A DNA stretch of 41,074 nt, taken from positions 1 through 41,074 of the IMG/VR virus record IMGVR_UViG_3300029990_000016, one strand, 5' to 3'. Below the pieces are notes generated by a model, which searched no databases, had not been told where the DNA came from, and worked only from the letters and a program-made list of their open reading frames with translations. The translations under genes were made by a program, and so were the position numbers. Origin of the DNA: a virus. This document shows positions 25,829 through 33,635 of this stretch, in pieces (positions within the stretch are counted from its first letter, which is position 1; each line of letters begins with the position of its first letter).

Positions 25829-26950
25829 CTATCGGGGAAACTTAGGAGCACTTTTGAACTGACTACGCAACTCAATGAGGGCGGAGCTTTCAGTAAAACG
25901 ACCAGCAGTACACAGCAGTGGAATGATTGGTTCATAGCCACTAAGAAGTTTAATCATGTCTTTACTGACACGAGTCATGATCGCCAGGTTAGCAGCCTCA
26001 CCAAACTCTGTGTACTTCATCCACCAGTTAGGTCCAATGATACGCTCGAACACTTCCAACATGTCAGCTAACAGTGCTGGATAGTCTTCAGGGAACACAT
26101 CATCGTTAAACCGAAAGTTGCTAAACAAGATCTCAATGAAGTTTGGATACTTGGAGCGAATCATTTTGCGATTCTTTTCAATACCAAGATCGTCTTCATC
26201 AAGAATGGCAAGAACTTCTTTAATACTTTTAATGTCACCATTGGTGATCATGTACTTAAGAGCTTCTAACGCGGCATCTCTTCGTACATCGCCAAAGCCA
26301 GCGGGATAGCTGTTCCAGATACCACGGTAACCGTTACGCATCCCATACTGCGCCGCGTTGTTAAACAGTGTGTTATACAAAGCACTTGTAACGCTGCGGT
26401 CTACAAACTGGTCAACACCGGTGAGCTTGGTAAGCATCTTTAACGTGTTACCGCCAATGATACTGCGCCAGTTCTTGTTAGCGGCAAACTTCTTACCGTC
26501 TGTAGTAACCAGCCCCCCAAGGTTAACCCCAGTAATGCGGGTAAACTCTGAGTTAATCTCGTTAGCAACTTTTCGCATTGCATTAGATTCACTGCTAACA
26601 GGAAACCCAAGCTGTCGACTAGCCGCTGCTAAGATACCGTCGGTGTCAAACGTAACACCGTCACGACCAACTTTAATACTTTTGGTAATGTCCTTGGTAT
26701 TAAGCAACCCATGGGAGATTGCGCCAATAACACCATCCAGCACACTTACTACGTCATCACGGTATTCGGTAATGGTACCCTGCACACCAGTATCACGACT
26801 GGTTTTAGTGGCAATACCATTCTTCATCCGATCCGATGTGACGTTCATTGGATCTAAGTTGTCTTGCTTAACCCGAAGCATCGAGTTATTGGTCTTAGTC
26901 TTAAACGTGTTAAGACTAGGCGCAAGGTTGACTCCCTGAAACGGGTCCAT
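25829..26950 (-). CDS. Unknown protein, possibly virion-associated
   Basis: A 373-aa soluble protein, not recognised. The N-terminal ~60 residues are Asn/Thr/Lys-rich and look flexible. A compact helical region with GVNLGGLVTTDGKKF (about 140-155) follows, and the C-terminal part contains paired acidic and aromatic stretches (ILDEDDLGIEKNRKM; EDYPALLADMLEVFERI). AAGGGG lies a few bases before the ATG at 26950. It is a single-gene unit: a terminator faces it downstream, and another minus gene's terminator lies upstream. A structural role is suggested only by neighbours. Confidence 0.78.
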   Translation of the reverse strand: MDPFQGVNLAPSLNTFKTKTNNSMLRVKQDNLDPMNVTSDRMKNGIATKTSRDTGVQGTITEYRDDVVSVLDGVIGAISHGLLNTKDITKSIKVGRDGVTFDTDGILAAASRQLGFPVSSESNAMRKVANEINSEFTRITGVNLGGLVTTDGKKFAANKNWRSIIGGNTLKMLTKLTGVDQFVDRSVTSALYNTLFNNAAQYGMRNGYRGIWNSYPAGFGDVRRDAALEALKYMITNGDIKSIKEVLAILDEDDLGIEKNRKMIRSKYPNFIEILFSNFRFNDDVFPEDYPALLADMLEVFERIIGPNWWMKYTEFGEAANLAIMTRVSKDMIKLLSGYEPIIPLLCTAGRFTESSALIELRSQFKSAPKFPR

Positions 26951-26982
26951 AGCTTACCCCTTTTCCTACAAAAAAATAAAAC

Positions 26983-27014
26983 AAGTTAAAGGGGGATTTC
27001 TCCCCCAGTAACTT
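26983..27014 (-). terminator. GAAA-loop terminator of the 27013-28066 unit
   Basis: On the minus strand: AAGTTA, a 2-base mismatch, GGGGGA-GAAA-TCCCCC, a 2-base mismatch, TAACTT, then GTTTTATTTTTTTG. This is a strong intrinsic terminator with a GNRA loop and a long U-tract, overlapping the stop codon of the 152-aa gene. Confidence 0.88.
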
Positions 27015-27471
27015 ACTTGTTCTTTTCAGCTTCTTTGGTAACTGCAACTTCGATCAACTTCTTACGATCTCTAGTCACCAACTTGATGCTGTCTGAAACC
27101 CTTATGATGTTACCATTAAGGTCTTTTACGGTAATGTCTATTTGACATTCTTCAAATTCTGTAATGCTTAAGCCTTCTAAGAATTTGTTGAATGTTAGTC
27201 TGGGTGTATGAAAATAAGTGTCCCGAATATTACCGCTTCGGGTTTGCCGCTCGACTTTAGCCTTTTCTGGATCTGGATTGGTGACTACCCAATCGAGATA
27301 CCGACTTAAGAAGTTATTCCACCGAAATGGGTTCATCTCCATCTTTCTAAGAATTGCACGGAACAGCTTTGCTGGAGAATCCTCTAACTGGTGATCCTCG
27401 ACATACTTAGGAGAAATGGAACTTAGCTTATTTGCTTTGAGTTCTTTCCTCCCTTTAGAGGGCTTTGTCAT
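27013..27471 (-). CDS. Unknown 152-aa protein, probably early-class
   Basis: A basic, Lys/Arg-rich protein (MTKPSKGRKELKANKL at the start, AEKNK at the end), without a recognised motif. It overlaps the upstream gene by 17 bp and has GAGG seven bases before its ATG. The unit is headed by a CTATATTACTTA element and closed by a strong terminator. The promoter type and the lack of structural features suggest an early, host-directed or regulatory protein, but this is inference. Confidence 0.77.
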   Translation of the reverse strand: MTKPSKGRKELKANKLSSISPKYVEDHQLEDSPAKLFRAILRKMEMNPFRWNNFLSRYLDWVVTNPDPEKAKVERQTRSGNIRDTYFHTPRLTFNKFLEGLSITEFEECQIDITVKDLNGNIIRVSDSIKLVTRDRKKLIEVAVTKEAEKNK

Positions 27472-28066
27472 TGACCAACCTCAACTGGGAATGGATTGCA
27501 ATCCGCACCACAGTGAGGAAGTCATCCAGCATTAACTTGAAGTACCGAGAGTTAAAGAACTCCATGAGCCCTACTGACAACTCGATACGGTTAACCGCAT
27601 CAAAACGTTGGCCTTCTTCCCGCTCGTGTTCTTTAGGGAACTCAAGACAGTAGATGTGCAGTAGCTGTGCAAACTTGTAGATAAATGTTTGAGTTGCTTT
27701 ATGGTTGCTGTGCCAATCCAGAAATTCACGTTCCCTTGTGATGTCACCCAGTTGATGAAAGAACGGATCGAACTTGAAACGCTCGTCGGTAACTACCCGC
27801 TGAAGTAGCTCTAAGGCTTCTCCAGACGTTTTCGTGTAGGCCGAGATGTCGAGTGTCATAAGCCACTCAAAATCGTTTTCAAGCTCTAGTGGGACGTTCT
27901 TAAGACAATCGTATAGATCATGAATTGTTGAGTCAAAGCTGACCATCGGGTGCTTTGCTCTGGCTATAATCAAATCGATGCTTGAGATAGCTTCTGAAAA
28001 CAGTTTACGTTTAATCGGTTTGCCTACAACTGGTAGATCTTTAAACAACAAAAACAACTGGTTCAT
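27455..28066 (-). CDS. Unknown 203-aa protein, first gene of a probable early unit
   Basis: A helical soluble protein (MNQLFLLFKDLPVVGKPIKR at the start). It contains many aromatic and acidic residues, and no motif I recognise. GGAG sits eight bases before the ATG at 28066, and the promoter-like element lies 24 bp further up, so the leader is very short. It is transcribed with the 152-aa gene, whose start lies inside its last codons. Confidence 0.78.
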   Translation of the reverse strand: MNQLFLLFKDLPVVGKPIKRKLFSEAISSIDLIIARAKHPMVSFDSTIHDLYDCLKNVPLELENDFEWLMTLDISAYTKTSGEALELLQRVVTDERFKFDPFFHQLGDITREREFLDWHSNHKATQTFIYKFAQLLHIYCLEFPKEHEREEGQRFDAVNRIELSVGLMEFFNSRYFKLMLDDFLTVVRIAIHSQLRLVNDKAL

Positions 28067-28089
28067 AAATTACTCTCCATTATTCTACT

Positions 28090-28101
28090 TAAGTAATATA
28101 G
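28090..28101 (-). promoter_or_regulatory. Promoter-like element CTATATTACTTA (second copy)
   Basis: Identical on the minus strand to the 12-mer at 4493-4504, and placed 24 bp before the start of the 203-aa minus gene. The intergenic space here also serves the divergent plus gene at 28114, whose ATG lies only 12 bp to the right, so the plus promoter must be elsewhere or overlap it. Confidence 0.5.
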
Positions 28102-28113
28102 GTTTAAAAAATT

Positions 28114-28647
28114 ATGACAACGCTAATTACTGAGACCATCGACACTACTGTTTCGGCTACCCCTTTAGTGGATCAGAAACGTAAGATAGAAGAAGATGAT
28201 GTTAACAACCTTCTCCAACTTCTTGCTGATACTCTTCACCCTCAAGAAGAAGATAAAGAGCAAGTTAGCTTCGTTACTGCTCTGCAACAGAACCGTCAAT
28301 TTCTTCTGCGTTATGCAATGCAGTCTTACATGGATAACCCTCGTAGTGCTAGTTTGCTTGAAGGTGTTACCTCCCTTATTGGCCACATGGAAAAGACTGT
28401 ACGGGACGACCGTAAAGAACGAGCCAAGAAACAAGAGAACCAAGATAACGTTGTATCGTTTAAGCAGATGCTTGATGCAATGAACATGATCAAGACTGGT
28501 GCTCTTGCAATTCCTGTGTTCGACTTTAACAGCTTTATGCCTGACCCTAGTAAAAGTCTCATCGAAGGATTGGACGTTAAGCCAATCAGTGAAAACGAGC
28601 TTGTACAAGGTAATCAGATTGTTGATATTGCCGGTAATCCGGTTTGA
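28114..28647 (+). CDS. Unknown helical protein, 177 aa
   Basis: An acidic N-terminal half (KRKIEEDDVNNLLQLLADTL), then a helical charged core (residues about 60-130; MEKTVRDDRKERAKKQ) that is probably a coiled coil, then a flexible C-terminus. It is not recognised. The overall plan (helical core with charged coil) recalls small terminase or scaffold-type proteins, but no DNA-binding motif is visible and I do not make that call. The ribosome site is weak (AGG 11 bases upstream). It is a single-gene plus unit between two minus units, ended by a two-way terminator. Confidence 0.78.
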   Translation: MTTLITETIDTTVSATPLVDQKRKIEEDDVNNLLQLLADTLHPQEEDKEQVSFVTALQQNRQFLLRYAMQSYMDNPRSASLLEGVTSLIGHMEKTVRDDRKERAKKQENQDNVVSFKQMLDAMNMIKTGALAIPVFDFNSFMPDPSKSLIEGLDVKPISENELVQGNQIVDIAGNPV

Positions 28648-28657
28648 CGTAATAAGA

Positions 28658-28696
28658 CCTATACCCTACCGGCCCAGAAGGCCGGTAGGGTATAGG
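28658..28696. terminator. Two-way terminator, 17-bp perfect stem
   Basis: CCTATACCCTACCGGCC and its exact complement flank the loop CAGAA, between genes converging from 28647 and 28707. Shares the TATACCCTACC core of the family. Confidence 0.88.
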
Positions 28697-28706
28697 GTTA
28701 TGTTCG

Positions 28707-29486
28707 CTAGTCAAGATAGTCGTACAGACTGTGCTCGATAGGCAACAGCTTAAGCGAAGGACCCAGGGAGATGAAAGATGCAAGCATCCAGTCTTTGGTG
28801 TCCCCTTCAAAAGTGTTCTGGCTAAACAGCTGAATGTCTGGAACAACAAACGACGTATCCGGAATAGGCTTAATCGTAAACGTGTCCATCAAAGCCTTGC
28901 TACTTTCATCCAGCAGCAAGTTGTAACGGAAGACATGGTTGTACTGACCGTAGAACGCAGCATCTTGCAGGCTTTGGTCAGAGAAGATCGTCTTGATCTC
29001 AAACATACCTTTAAAGCTAACACGCAAAGACTCCTTAAGCATGTTGAGGAGGTCCTCATCAAAGCTGTAGGGAAATGTGTTAACAAACAATTTAATCGAA
29101 GAGATCTCGATTGGGCGTTCTGCAATGTTTTCAATATCCATGACACAAGAAAACAATCGCTTAGTAAGAGCGGTAGGATAAAACATCCCAGTAGCCCAAT
29201 GCTCAACTGAACGCTTATCGTAGATCTCTTTAAATTTAGCCTGATCGATACCCAACCCAGGATAACTGAACGTGTCGTAACGACGCTCCCTGTAGTTCCT
29301 GGAAAGGTATTTATCCCACAGCTCATCGCCTTTGCTTTTGCGCAGGTTAGCGTAGTCGACTTCTTCTTTATCAGTCTGACCAGCTACTGGGGGGAAATCT
29401 TTCTCAGTTAACAGGTATTGCAGTAACGCACGGCGCACATCGTAGAAAGAATCCAGATCCGCGTAGATAAGAATGTCTTTATTCAT
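28707..29486 (-). CDS. Unknown protein, probably virion-associated
   Basis: A 259-aa protein with no recognised motif, mixed alpha/beta and rich in Asp, Phe and Tyr (IYADLDSFYDVRRALLQYLL near the N-terminus). It is the last gene of a four-gene minus unit (31077 to 28707) that includes the detached RNAP beta C-terminal piece. Its ATG overlaps the previous stop by 4 bp. The start 'ILIYADLDSFYD' superficially resembles the first strand of Y-family polymerases, but none of their other motifs is present. Confidence 0.78.
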   Translation of the reverse strand: MNKDILIYADLDSFYDVRRALLQYLLTEKDFPPVAGQTDKEEVDYANLRKSKGDELWDKYLSRNYRERRYDTFSYPGLGIDQAKFKEIYDKRSVEHWATGMFYPTALTKRLFSCVMDIENIAERPIEISSIKLFVNTFPYSFDEDLLNMLKESLRVSFKGMFEIKTIFSDQSLQDAAFYGQYNHVFRYNLLLDESSKALMDTFTIKPIPDTSFVVPDIQLFSQNTFEGDTKDWMLASFISLGPSLKLLPIEHSLYDYLD

Positions 29487-30019
29487 TTACCAGGGCCTTT
29501 AGCTTTAGGCTCAACAGGCCTAGGTGGAGCTTTAGTCACGCTGGCCACGTAGAAACGCAACACCAACAGAATGACGTAGTCAATCCGCATTGATGGTACG
29601 CTACCAAGTGTTGGTGCAGTCGAGCCGCTACCGTCAAACAGTTTGCGAGCAAACAGCTCATCGCCGCCGGGAGCGTCACGAAAGATGCGCTTAGCCAGAT
29701 CCAGAAACTTTGAAAGAGTAGCATTGGATTCTTCACCCAGCTCGGTTACAAAGGTCAGCAAGAAAACACGCCACCGATCATTCAGCATGTTAACTTTCTT
29801 ACCAACACTTAGTTTCTTGTTAAATTCCTCGTAGGCTTTGTCGAACTCTACCAATGGAATAAGAAAGATTGTCTTAACTTCTTCTATCAGATCCCGGGTC
29901 TCATCAATGTCGCTAAAGTCCCAGTCGTTAAACATGCCAATTGCCAGGTTACGCAAGAAAGGTAACCCGGTGAGATTTTCCTCGGTAATAACTACCGAAG
30001 GTGATTCAACCTTATCCAT
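29483..30019 (-). CDS. Unknown 178-aa protein
   Basis: A helical soluble protein without a recognised motif; its C-terminus is Pro/Lys-rich (PPRPVEPKAKGPGK). The start at 30019 lies 2 bp after the stop of the RNAP beta C-terminal piece, and its stop overlaps the next gene by 4 bp. Being sandwiched in a coupled unit with an RNAP fragment makes an RNAP-associated or virion role possible, but unproven. Confidence 0.78.
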   Translation of the reverse strand: MDKVESPSVVITEENLTGLPFLRNLAIGMFNDWDFSDIDETRDLIEEVKTIFLIPLVEFDKAYEEFNKKLSVGKKVNMLNDRWRVFLLTFVTELGEESNATLSKFLDLAKRIFRDAPGGDELFARKLFDGSGSTAPTLGSVPSMRIDYVILLVLRFYVASVTKAPPRPVEPKAKGPGK

Positions 30020-30021
30020 GA

Positions 30022-30705
30022 TTAGCCCATCCGTTTGTTGATGTTGCTATCCAAGTGCCGTGCACGAAACAGATAATAAACCGTCTGTAGTACTTTGGCA
30101 ATGGACCCTTTACGAAGGCTTGCGTTGGTGTTAGTCTTACCGGTGGTTAACAGGTCATTCTTGTAATGACGCAGTGCATCCAAGTCGCCACCTTTAACGT
30201 TGTACAATTCGTTGGACATGATGTCCAGGCCCAAGTTACGAAGAACAGTAATCTCAGGCTGACTCACGCCAGTACTACGACTGTCACCCATTACTTGGCC
30301 GGTGAGGTCATCAATGTTGTGGTCGTTAGTCGCAGCACCAAACTTGGTTACCAGCATCTGACGTTGTTTACGGATACGCACCAGGCCGGTAATTGCGGTG
30401 TGCGGTGTAACAGACTTAATCCCGGTGTCACCGTCATAGACAACCAACTGCTGCTCATACTCAACGCCATACTTCTTGGCAAGACGTTGAATAACCGCAA
30501 AGTCAATCATCTCTTTACGGTCCCAGTTGCTAATCCAAACACTGAGTGGTTTACCCGCCTCAATAGCAACTACGATGTCGTCTAACTGTTTATCGTTAAG
30601 AACAGCAAACAGCTTGCGGTAAATTTTGCCATTACCACCACCAGGAGTAAGCGCGTCCATAAACTCCAGGATGAACTTCTCAAAACCTGCACGATTACCA
30701 GCCAT
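30022..30705 (-). CDS. Detached RNA polymerase beta C-terminal subunit
   Basis: A 227-aa protein matching the C-terminal clamp/anchor region of bacterial RpoB. VVYDGDTGIKSVTPHTAITG (88-107) aligns with 'LYDGRTGEPFDNPVTVGY'. LTGQVMGDSRSTGVSQPEIT (134-153) aligns with '[20 protein letters not shown]'. LRNLGLDIMSNELYNVKGGD follows '[20 protein letters not shown]'. It therefore supplies the part missing from the 1483-aa beta subunit at 9511-13962, and the two should assemble in one enzyme. From memory the phiKZ virion RNAP also uses a separate beta piece (gp149), upstream of a UvsX-like gene as here. It is transcribed after the 122-aa gene (3 bp gap). The alignment was made by eye. Confidence 0.8.
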   Translation of the reverse strand: MAGNRAGFEKFILEFMDALTPGGGNGKIYRKLFAVLNDKQLDDIVVAIEAGKPLSVWISNWDRKEMIDFAVIQRLAKKYGVEYEQQLVVYDGDTGIKSVTPHTAITGLVRIRKQRQMLVTKFGAATNDHNIDDLTGQVMGDSRSTGVSQPEITVLRNLGLDIMSNELYNVKGGDLDALRHYKNDLLTTGKTNTNASLRKGSIAKVLQTVYYLFRARHLDSNINKRMG

Positions 30706-30708
30706 GAT

Positions 30709-31077
30709 TTACTTCCTTTCGTAGCCGAACGTGGTGATGGTCTTTTGCGCGTTGCCAAGAACTTCTTTAGCCGCGGCCATGAATGGATCACTAGAGCTGT
30801 TAGTCACGACCAACAGTTCATCTACAATCCCGGCCACGTTTTCCAATGTTTGACCAAATACAGTTTTGTTTTTGTCATCTACTGCCAAAGCTTTGAATGC
30901 TTCGTCAATAGTACTTACACCGTAACGACCGCTCACTGTCATTACAGTAACATTCGTTGAGCGCTTGCCCAAAATTGTACGCAACCGAGTAAGGTAATCG
31001 ATCGGGTTTTTACACAAACTAACAAAGCCGCTATCGGCAACTACCAGAACTACACTAGAACTAATAACAGGTGTCAT
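30709..31077 (-). CDS. Unknown 122-aa protein
   Basis: A small alpha/beta protein beginning MTPVISSSVVLVVADSGFVSL, whose first strand is hydrophobic and ends in Asp-Ser-Gly. The rest alternates strands and helices (NVTVMTVSGRYG; VDELLVVTNSSSDP), as in Rossmann-like or vWA-like small domains. No family can be named. It is the first gene of the unit that holds the RNAP beta C-terminal piece, and follows the terminator of the recombinase gene by 26 bp. Confidence 0.77.
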   Translation of the reverse strand: MTPVISSSVVLVVADSGFVSLCKNPIDYLTRLRTILGKRSTNVTVMTVSGRYGVSTIDEAFKALAVDDKNKTVFGQTLENVAGIVDELLVVTNSSSDPFMAAAKEVLGNAQKTITTFGYERK

Positions 31078-31103
31078 CCCTTGTTACCCCTAACAAAAAT
31101 AAA

Positions 31104-31140
31104 TATAGTAGGGTTCCCGTAAAAGAAGAACCCCTCTATA
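31104..31140 (-). terminator. Terminator of the recombinase gene
   Basis: On the minus strand: TATAG, a 2-base mismatch, GGGTTC, an 11-nt loop, GAACCC, a 2-base mismatch, CTATA, then TTTATTTTTG. It lies 11 bp past the recombinase stop. Confidence 0.78.
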
Positions 31141-31151
31141 AAAGTGATAAA

Positions 31152-32630
31152 TTACTTAATCCAATATGGCTTACGCTCGCCAATAGCGATACGAAGCAGT
31201 TCCAGGGTAGGCAAGGAGTGCTTGGTAATCAAAGGGTTGGTGTGCCAGTAATCAACAGTGTTGCTCAAAATATCGTCCCAGTCGTAGCCCTGGTCTTTGA
31301 TCTTGTCATACAGCTCTTTTGGAGTCATACGATACTTGCGGTCCAGATCCAACCAGATCTGCTGCATGTGACCCATCTGATAGCAAATGGTCAGCGCCCG
31401 ATAAAGTTTCGGGTCAGACATGGTCTTGTCCCAGATTGTAGTACGACCAACTTTCAGTTCTGGATACAGAACGTTCCAGTGACTGATAGCCGAACCTTCA
31501 AAACCCCACATCTTGGCGGTCTTGCAATAGTGGTACATGGTCAACCCAAATTGTACTCCGAGGCTTTGTGAGCCAATAAAGAAAAAGTCGCCACCAGAAA
31601 GGCCACTCTTATTACGGAATACGTTAAATGGGTAGAACAGAAGATCAGGGTTTTCTTTTGCATTTGGGTCCAGTACAACGTCATTGCCAAATGGATTTGG
31701 ATACATCCATTCTTGGTTACTCTTCATTGCGCTACCGCTGACGATACGAATACCCGTCTGTGGAATACGCAGCATGGAACGTGGGGCTTTCAGCTTTTTG
31801 CCAGGAGCAATAAAGACCGATTCTTTTTCTTGTGGACGGCCGGTCATGTTGATAACGTCAGTGATCTGAGCAGTCCACCATTGGAACATGCCAATCTCAC
31901 CACCGAGGTTATCGGCATCTTCAAACACGATACGACGCATGTTACCGATTTGCATGTCACGGGTGCGCTTCTCACCACCGTCATCCACGTCACCTTCCTG
32001 GAAGTGAGCAGAGACCTTGTGGAAAGGCATTTCAGAGATCGAGTCAACAAAGGACATGATCGGGGTAATGTGTTGCAACGGTTTACCGTCATTGCCAAAA
32101 TAAGGCAGGTCCATGTAGACCCCTTTCTTCTTGGCTTTGATATCCGCTTTAACTTTGGTGTTCAGGTCTTTGAACAGATGGTGGACCCAAGTACCGTCAA
32201 CACCGGAAATAGTACCTTCCAGAGCAGGGTTCTTGAATGGGTTAGCATTCACATCGTTCTTGTTGAAATAGAAGAAGCGTTTGTTAAACACGTTCTTCAT
32301 GAATTCGCCAGGGATGCCTGCGTGACGGTCGTACGCTTTAGCAATACGAGTCATTTGCAAGGTGGCCTCGATATCTACCACAAAGGCAACCGACGTGGGG
32401 ATACGCCACAGGACGGTAACGATGTCTTCAATGCTGCTACCGGTCTTTTGAGTGTTGCTACCGCCAGTCTTGGCGTTATTATGTACAGCCCCGCCATTCA
32501 GCCACATGACACCGTCACGGCCCAGAACATATTCACCGTTGATGATGTCAGAAATGGGGTTAATGTTTAATGCCGGAATGATAGAATCGGAAGACTCTAC
32601 TTCTTCTAAGAAGCTAAATGCTGATGACAT
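31152..32630 (-). CDS. UvsX/RecA-like recombinase
   Basis: A 492-aa protein with a RecA-type ATPase core, expected to bind single-stranded DNA and carry out strand exchange in phage recombination and repair. Walker A is GGSNTQKT (56-63). Like T4 UvsX (GPSKSFKS) it lacks the usual Gly before Lys. The second strand ends VAFVVDIEATL (82-91) with Glu89 in the position of RecA Glu96. Walker B is IMSFVDSISEM (Asp197). The region GEKRTRDMQIGNMRRIVFED suits the 'MSQALRKL' helix. It is longer than RecA (353 aa) and UvsX (391 aa), with an extra C-terminal ~120 residues. The gene is a single-gene unit with its own terminator. From memory phiKZ gp152 is the equivalent. The assignment is by motif and position. 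Confidence 0.65.
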   Translation of the reverse strand: MSSAFSFLEEVESSDSIIPALNINPISDIINGEYVLGRDGVMWLNGGAVHNNAKTGGSNTQKTGSSIEDIVTVLWRIPTSVAFVVDIEATLQMTRIAKAYDRHAGIPGEFMKNVFNKRFFYFNKNDVNANPFKNPALEGTISGVDGTWVHHLFKDLNTKVKADIKAKKKGVYMDLPYFGNDGKPLQHITPIMSFVDSISEMPFHKVSAHFQEGDVDDGGEKRTRDMQIGNMRRIVFEDADNLGGEIGMFQWWTAQITDVINMTGRPQEKESVFIAPGKKLKAPRSMLRIPQTGIRIVSGSAMKSNQEWMYPNPFGNDVVLDPNAKENPDLLFYPFNVFRNKSGLSGGDFFFIGSQSLGVQFGLTMYHYCKTAKMWGFEGSAISHWNVLYPELKVGRTTIWDKTMSDPKLYRALTICYQMGHMQQIWLDLDRKYRMTPKELYDKIKDQGYDWDDILSNTVDYWHTNPLITKHSLPTLELLRIAIGERKPYWIK

Positions 32631-32667
32631 TTATCCCGTTTCCTGTATTTTATGAAAAATATTTTAA

Positions 32668-32687
32668 ATAGAGCAAAAAAGCTCTAT
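32668..32687. promoter_or_regulatory. 7-bp hairpin in a divergent promoter region
   Basis: ATAGAGC-AAAAAA-GCTCTAT is a perfect 7-bp inverted repeat with an A6 loop, in the 83-bp space between divergent genes starting at 32630 (minus) and 32714 (plus). The space is AT-rich and includes CTTATG at 32697-32702. The hairpin could be an operator or leader hairpin; no U-tract follows it in either direction, so it is not a normal terminator. Confidence 0.4.
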
Positions 32688-32713
32688 CAGCTTATACTTA
32701 TGATGAGGTAGTT

Positions 32714-33580
32714 ATGAAACACTTAAACCCTTCTAACAACGTTGGCACTACCTCTGAACAAGAAGCTGCCCAACGTCGTGAAGTTATCCGTTCAGTACAA
32801 CATCCAGAAATTTTGAGCATCTCCGGTTTTGAAGCACTGAGCATCGGTGAAAGCATTAATCTCTTCCTCAAAGAGATTGGTGGTGGCATGGACCGTCGTC
32901 TGGCTTCTCTGTCCAAGAGTGTCCACCCAGTAGAGTTCCTCAGCGTTAAGCGAGAACTGGAAAAGAATGGCATCCTTTACGTTAAGAATACCACTGTCCA
33001 AATCCTGACACCAGAAGCTTTCATTCCTGGTATGGGTAACATGATGGGGTACACCAAAGCTGTTATCAGCGGCGCTTACATCATTGGTAGTCTTAAAACT
33101 GAGGCGGCCAGGCTATATGATTGGCTTAAGCAGGTAGTCTCTAAAGGCCGTATGGAGAGTGATTTCAAGTGGGCCGTAAGTGACTTCTCCATGGCTGTTA
33201 ACAAGGCTGAGACTTTCCTTAAAGACCTGCCTGAGACCAGTCGTTCGGTTACTTACAACCTTAATCAAGTGTACATGAGCTTTGACGAAATGTGGGACGT
33301 GCTCAACACGTTTAACAACGCTGTCAAAACTATCGGTGGTCGTGATGTGGAAGTGCTCGCCAAAACCTGGCAAGACGTTTACAACATCGGGCAACTGTTG
33401 GTGCGCAAGATTAAAGCAAGTGACCTGATCATTGACGAGCAGACCATGCAGGACATTGAACAGGTTGTTACCAAGTTCTCTGGCTTGAATAACGTGGCTG
33501 CTGCAATGATGGTGTTGACTAACGAACTTTCTGCGGTGTTTGCTGCACAAGTAGAAACCGTTAAGAAACTTCAGTACTAA
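32714..33580 (+). CDS. Unknown protein, probably virion-associated
   Basis: A 288-aa, largely helical protein with no recognised enzymatic motif. It contains a Met/Gly-rich segment (PGMGNMMGYTKAVISGAY, about 105-122) and an extended helical C-terminus. GAGG lies five bases before the ATG. It is a single-gene plus unit between two minus genes and ends at a two-way terminator. In phiKZ-type phages several structural genes lie between the UvsX-like and helicase genes, so virion function is the best guess. Confidence 0.77.
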   Translation: MKHLNPSNNVGTTSEQEAAQRREVIRSVQHPEILSISGFEALSIGESINLFLKEIGGGMDRRLASLSKSVHPVEFLSVKRELEKNGILYVKNTTVQILTPEAFIPGMGNMMGYTKAVISGAYIIGSLKTEAARLYDWLKQVVSKGRMESDFKWAVSDFSMAVNKAETFLKDLPETSRSVTYNLNQVYMSFDEMWDVLNTFNNAVKTIGGRDVEVLAKTWQDVYNIGQLLVRKIKASDLIIDEQTMQDIEQVVTKFSGLNNVAAAMMVLTNELSAVFAAQVETVKKLQY

Positions 33581-33591
33581 GCAGATATAAC

Positions 33592-33629
33592 CCTATACCC
33601 AGGAGCCCTCGCAGGCTCCTGGGTATAGG
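33592..33629. terminator. Two-way terminator, 16-bp perfect stem
   Basis: CCTATACCCAGGAGCC and its exact complement flank a 6-nt loop (CTCGCA), between genes converging from 33580 and 33636. Shares the TATACCC core of the family. Confidence 0.88.
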
Positions 33630-33635
33630 TGTGCT

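Noticed and set aside
28114-28647. Small terminase subunit call for the 177-aa helical protein
   Set aside because: Only a general helical/coiled-coil likeness; no DNA-binding motif and no adjacent large terminase gene.
28707-28760. DLDSFYD-like strand of a Y-family polymerase in the 259-aa protein
   Set aside because: The motif is at the N-terminus only; the rest of the polymerase motifs and the needed length are absent.
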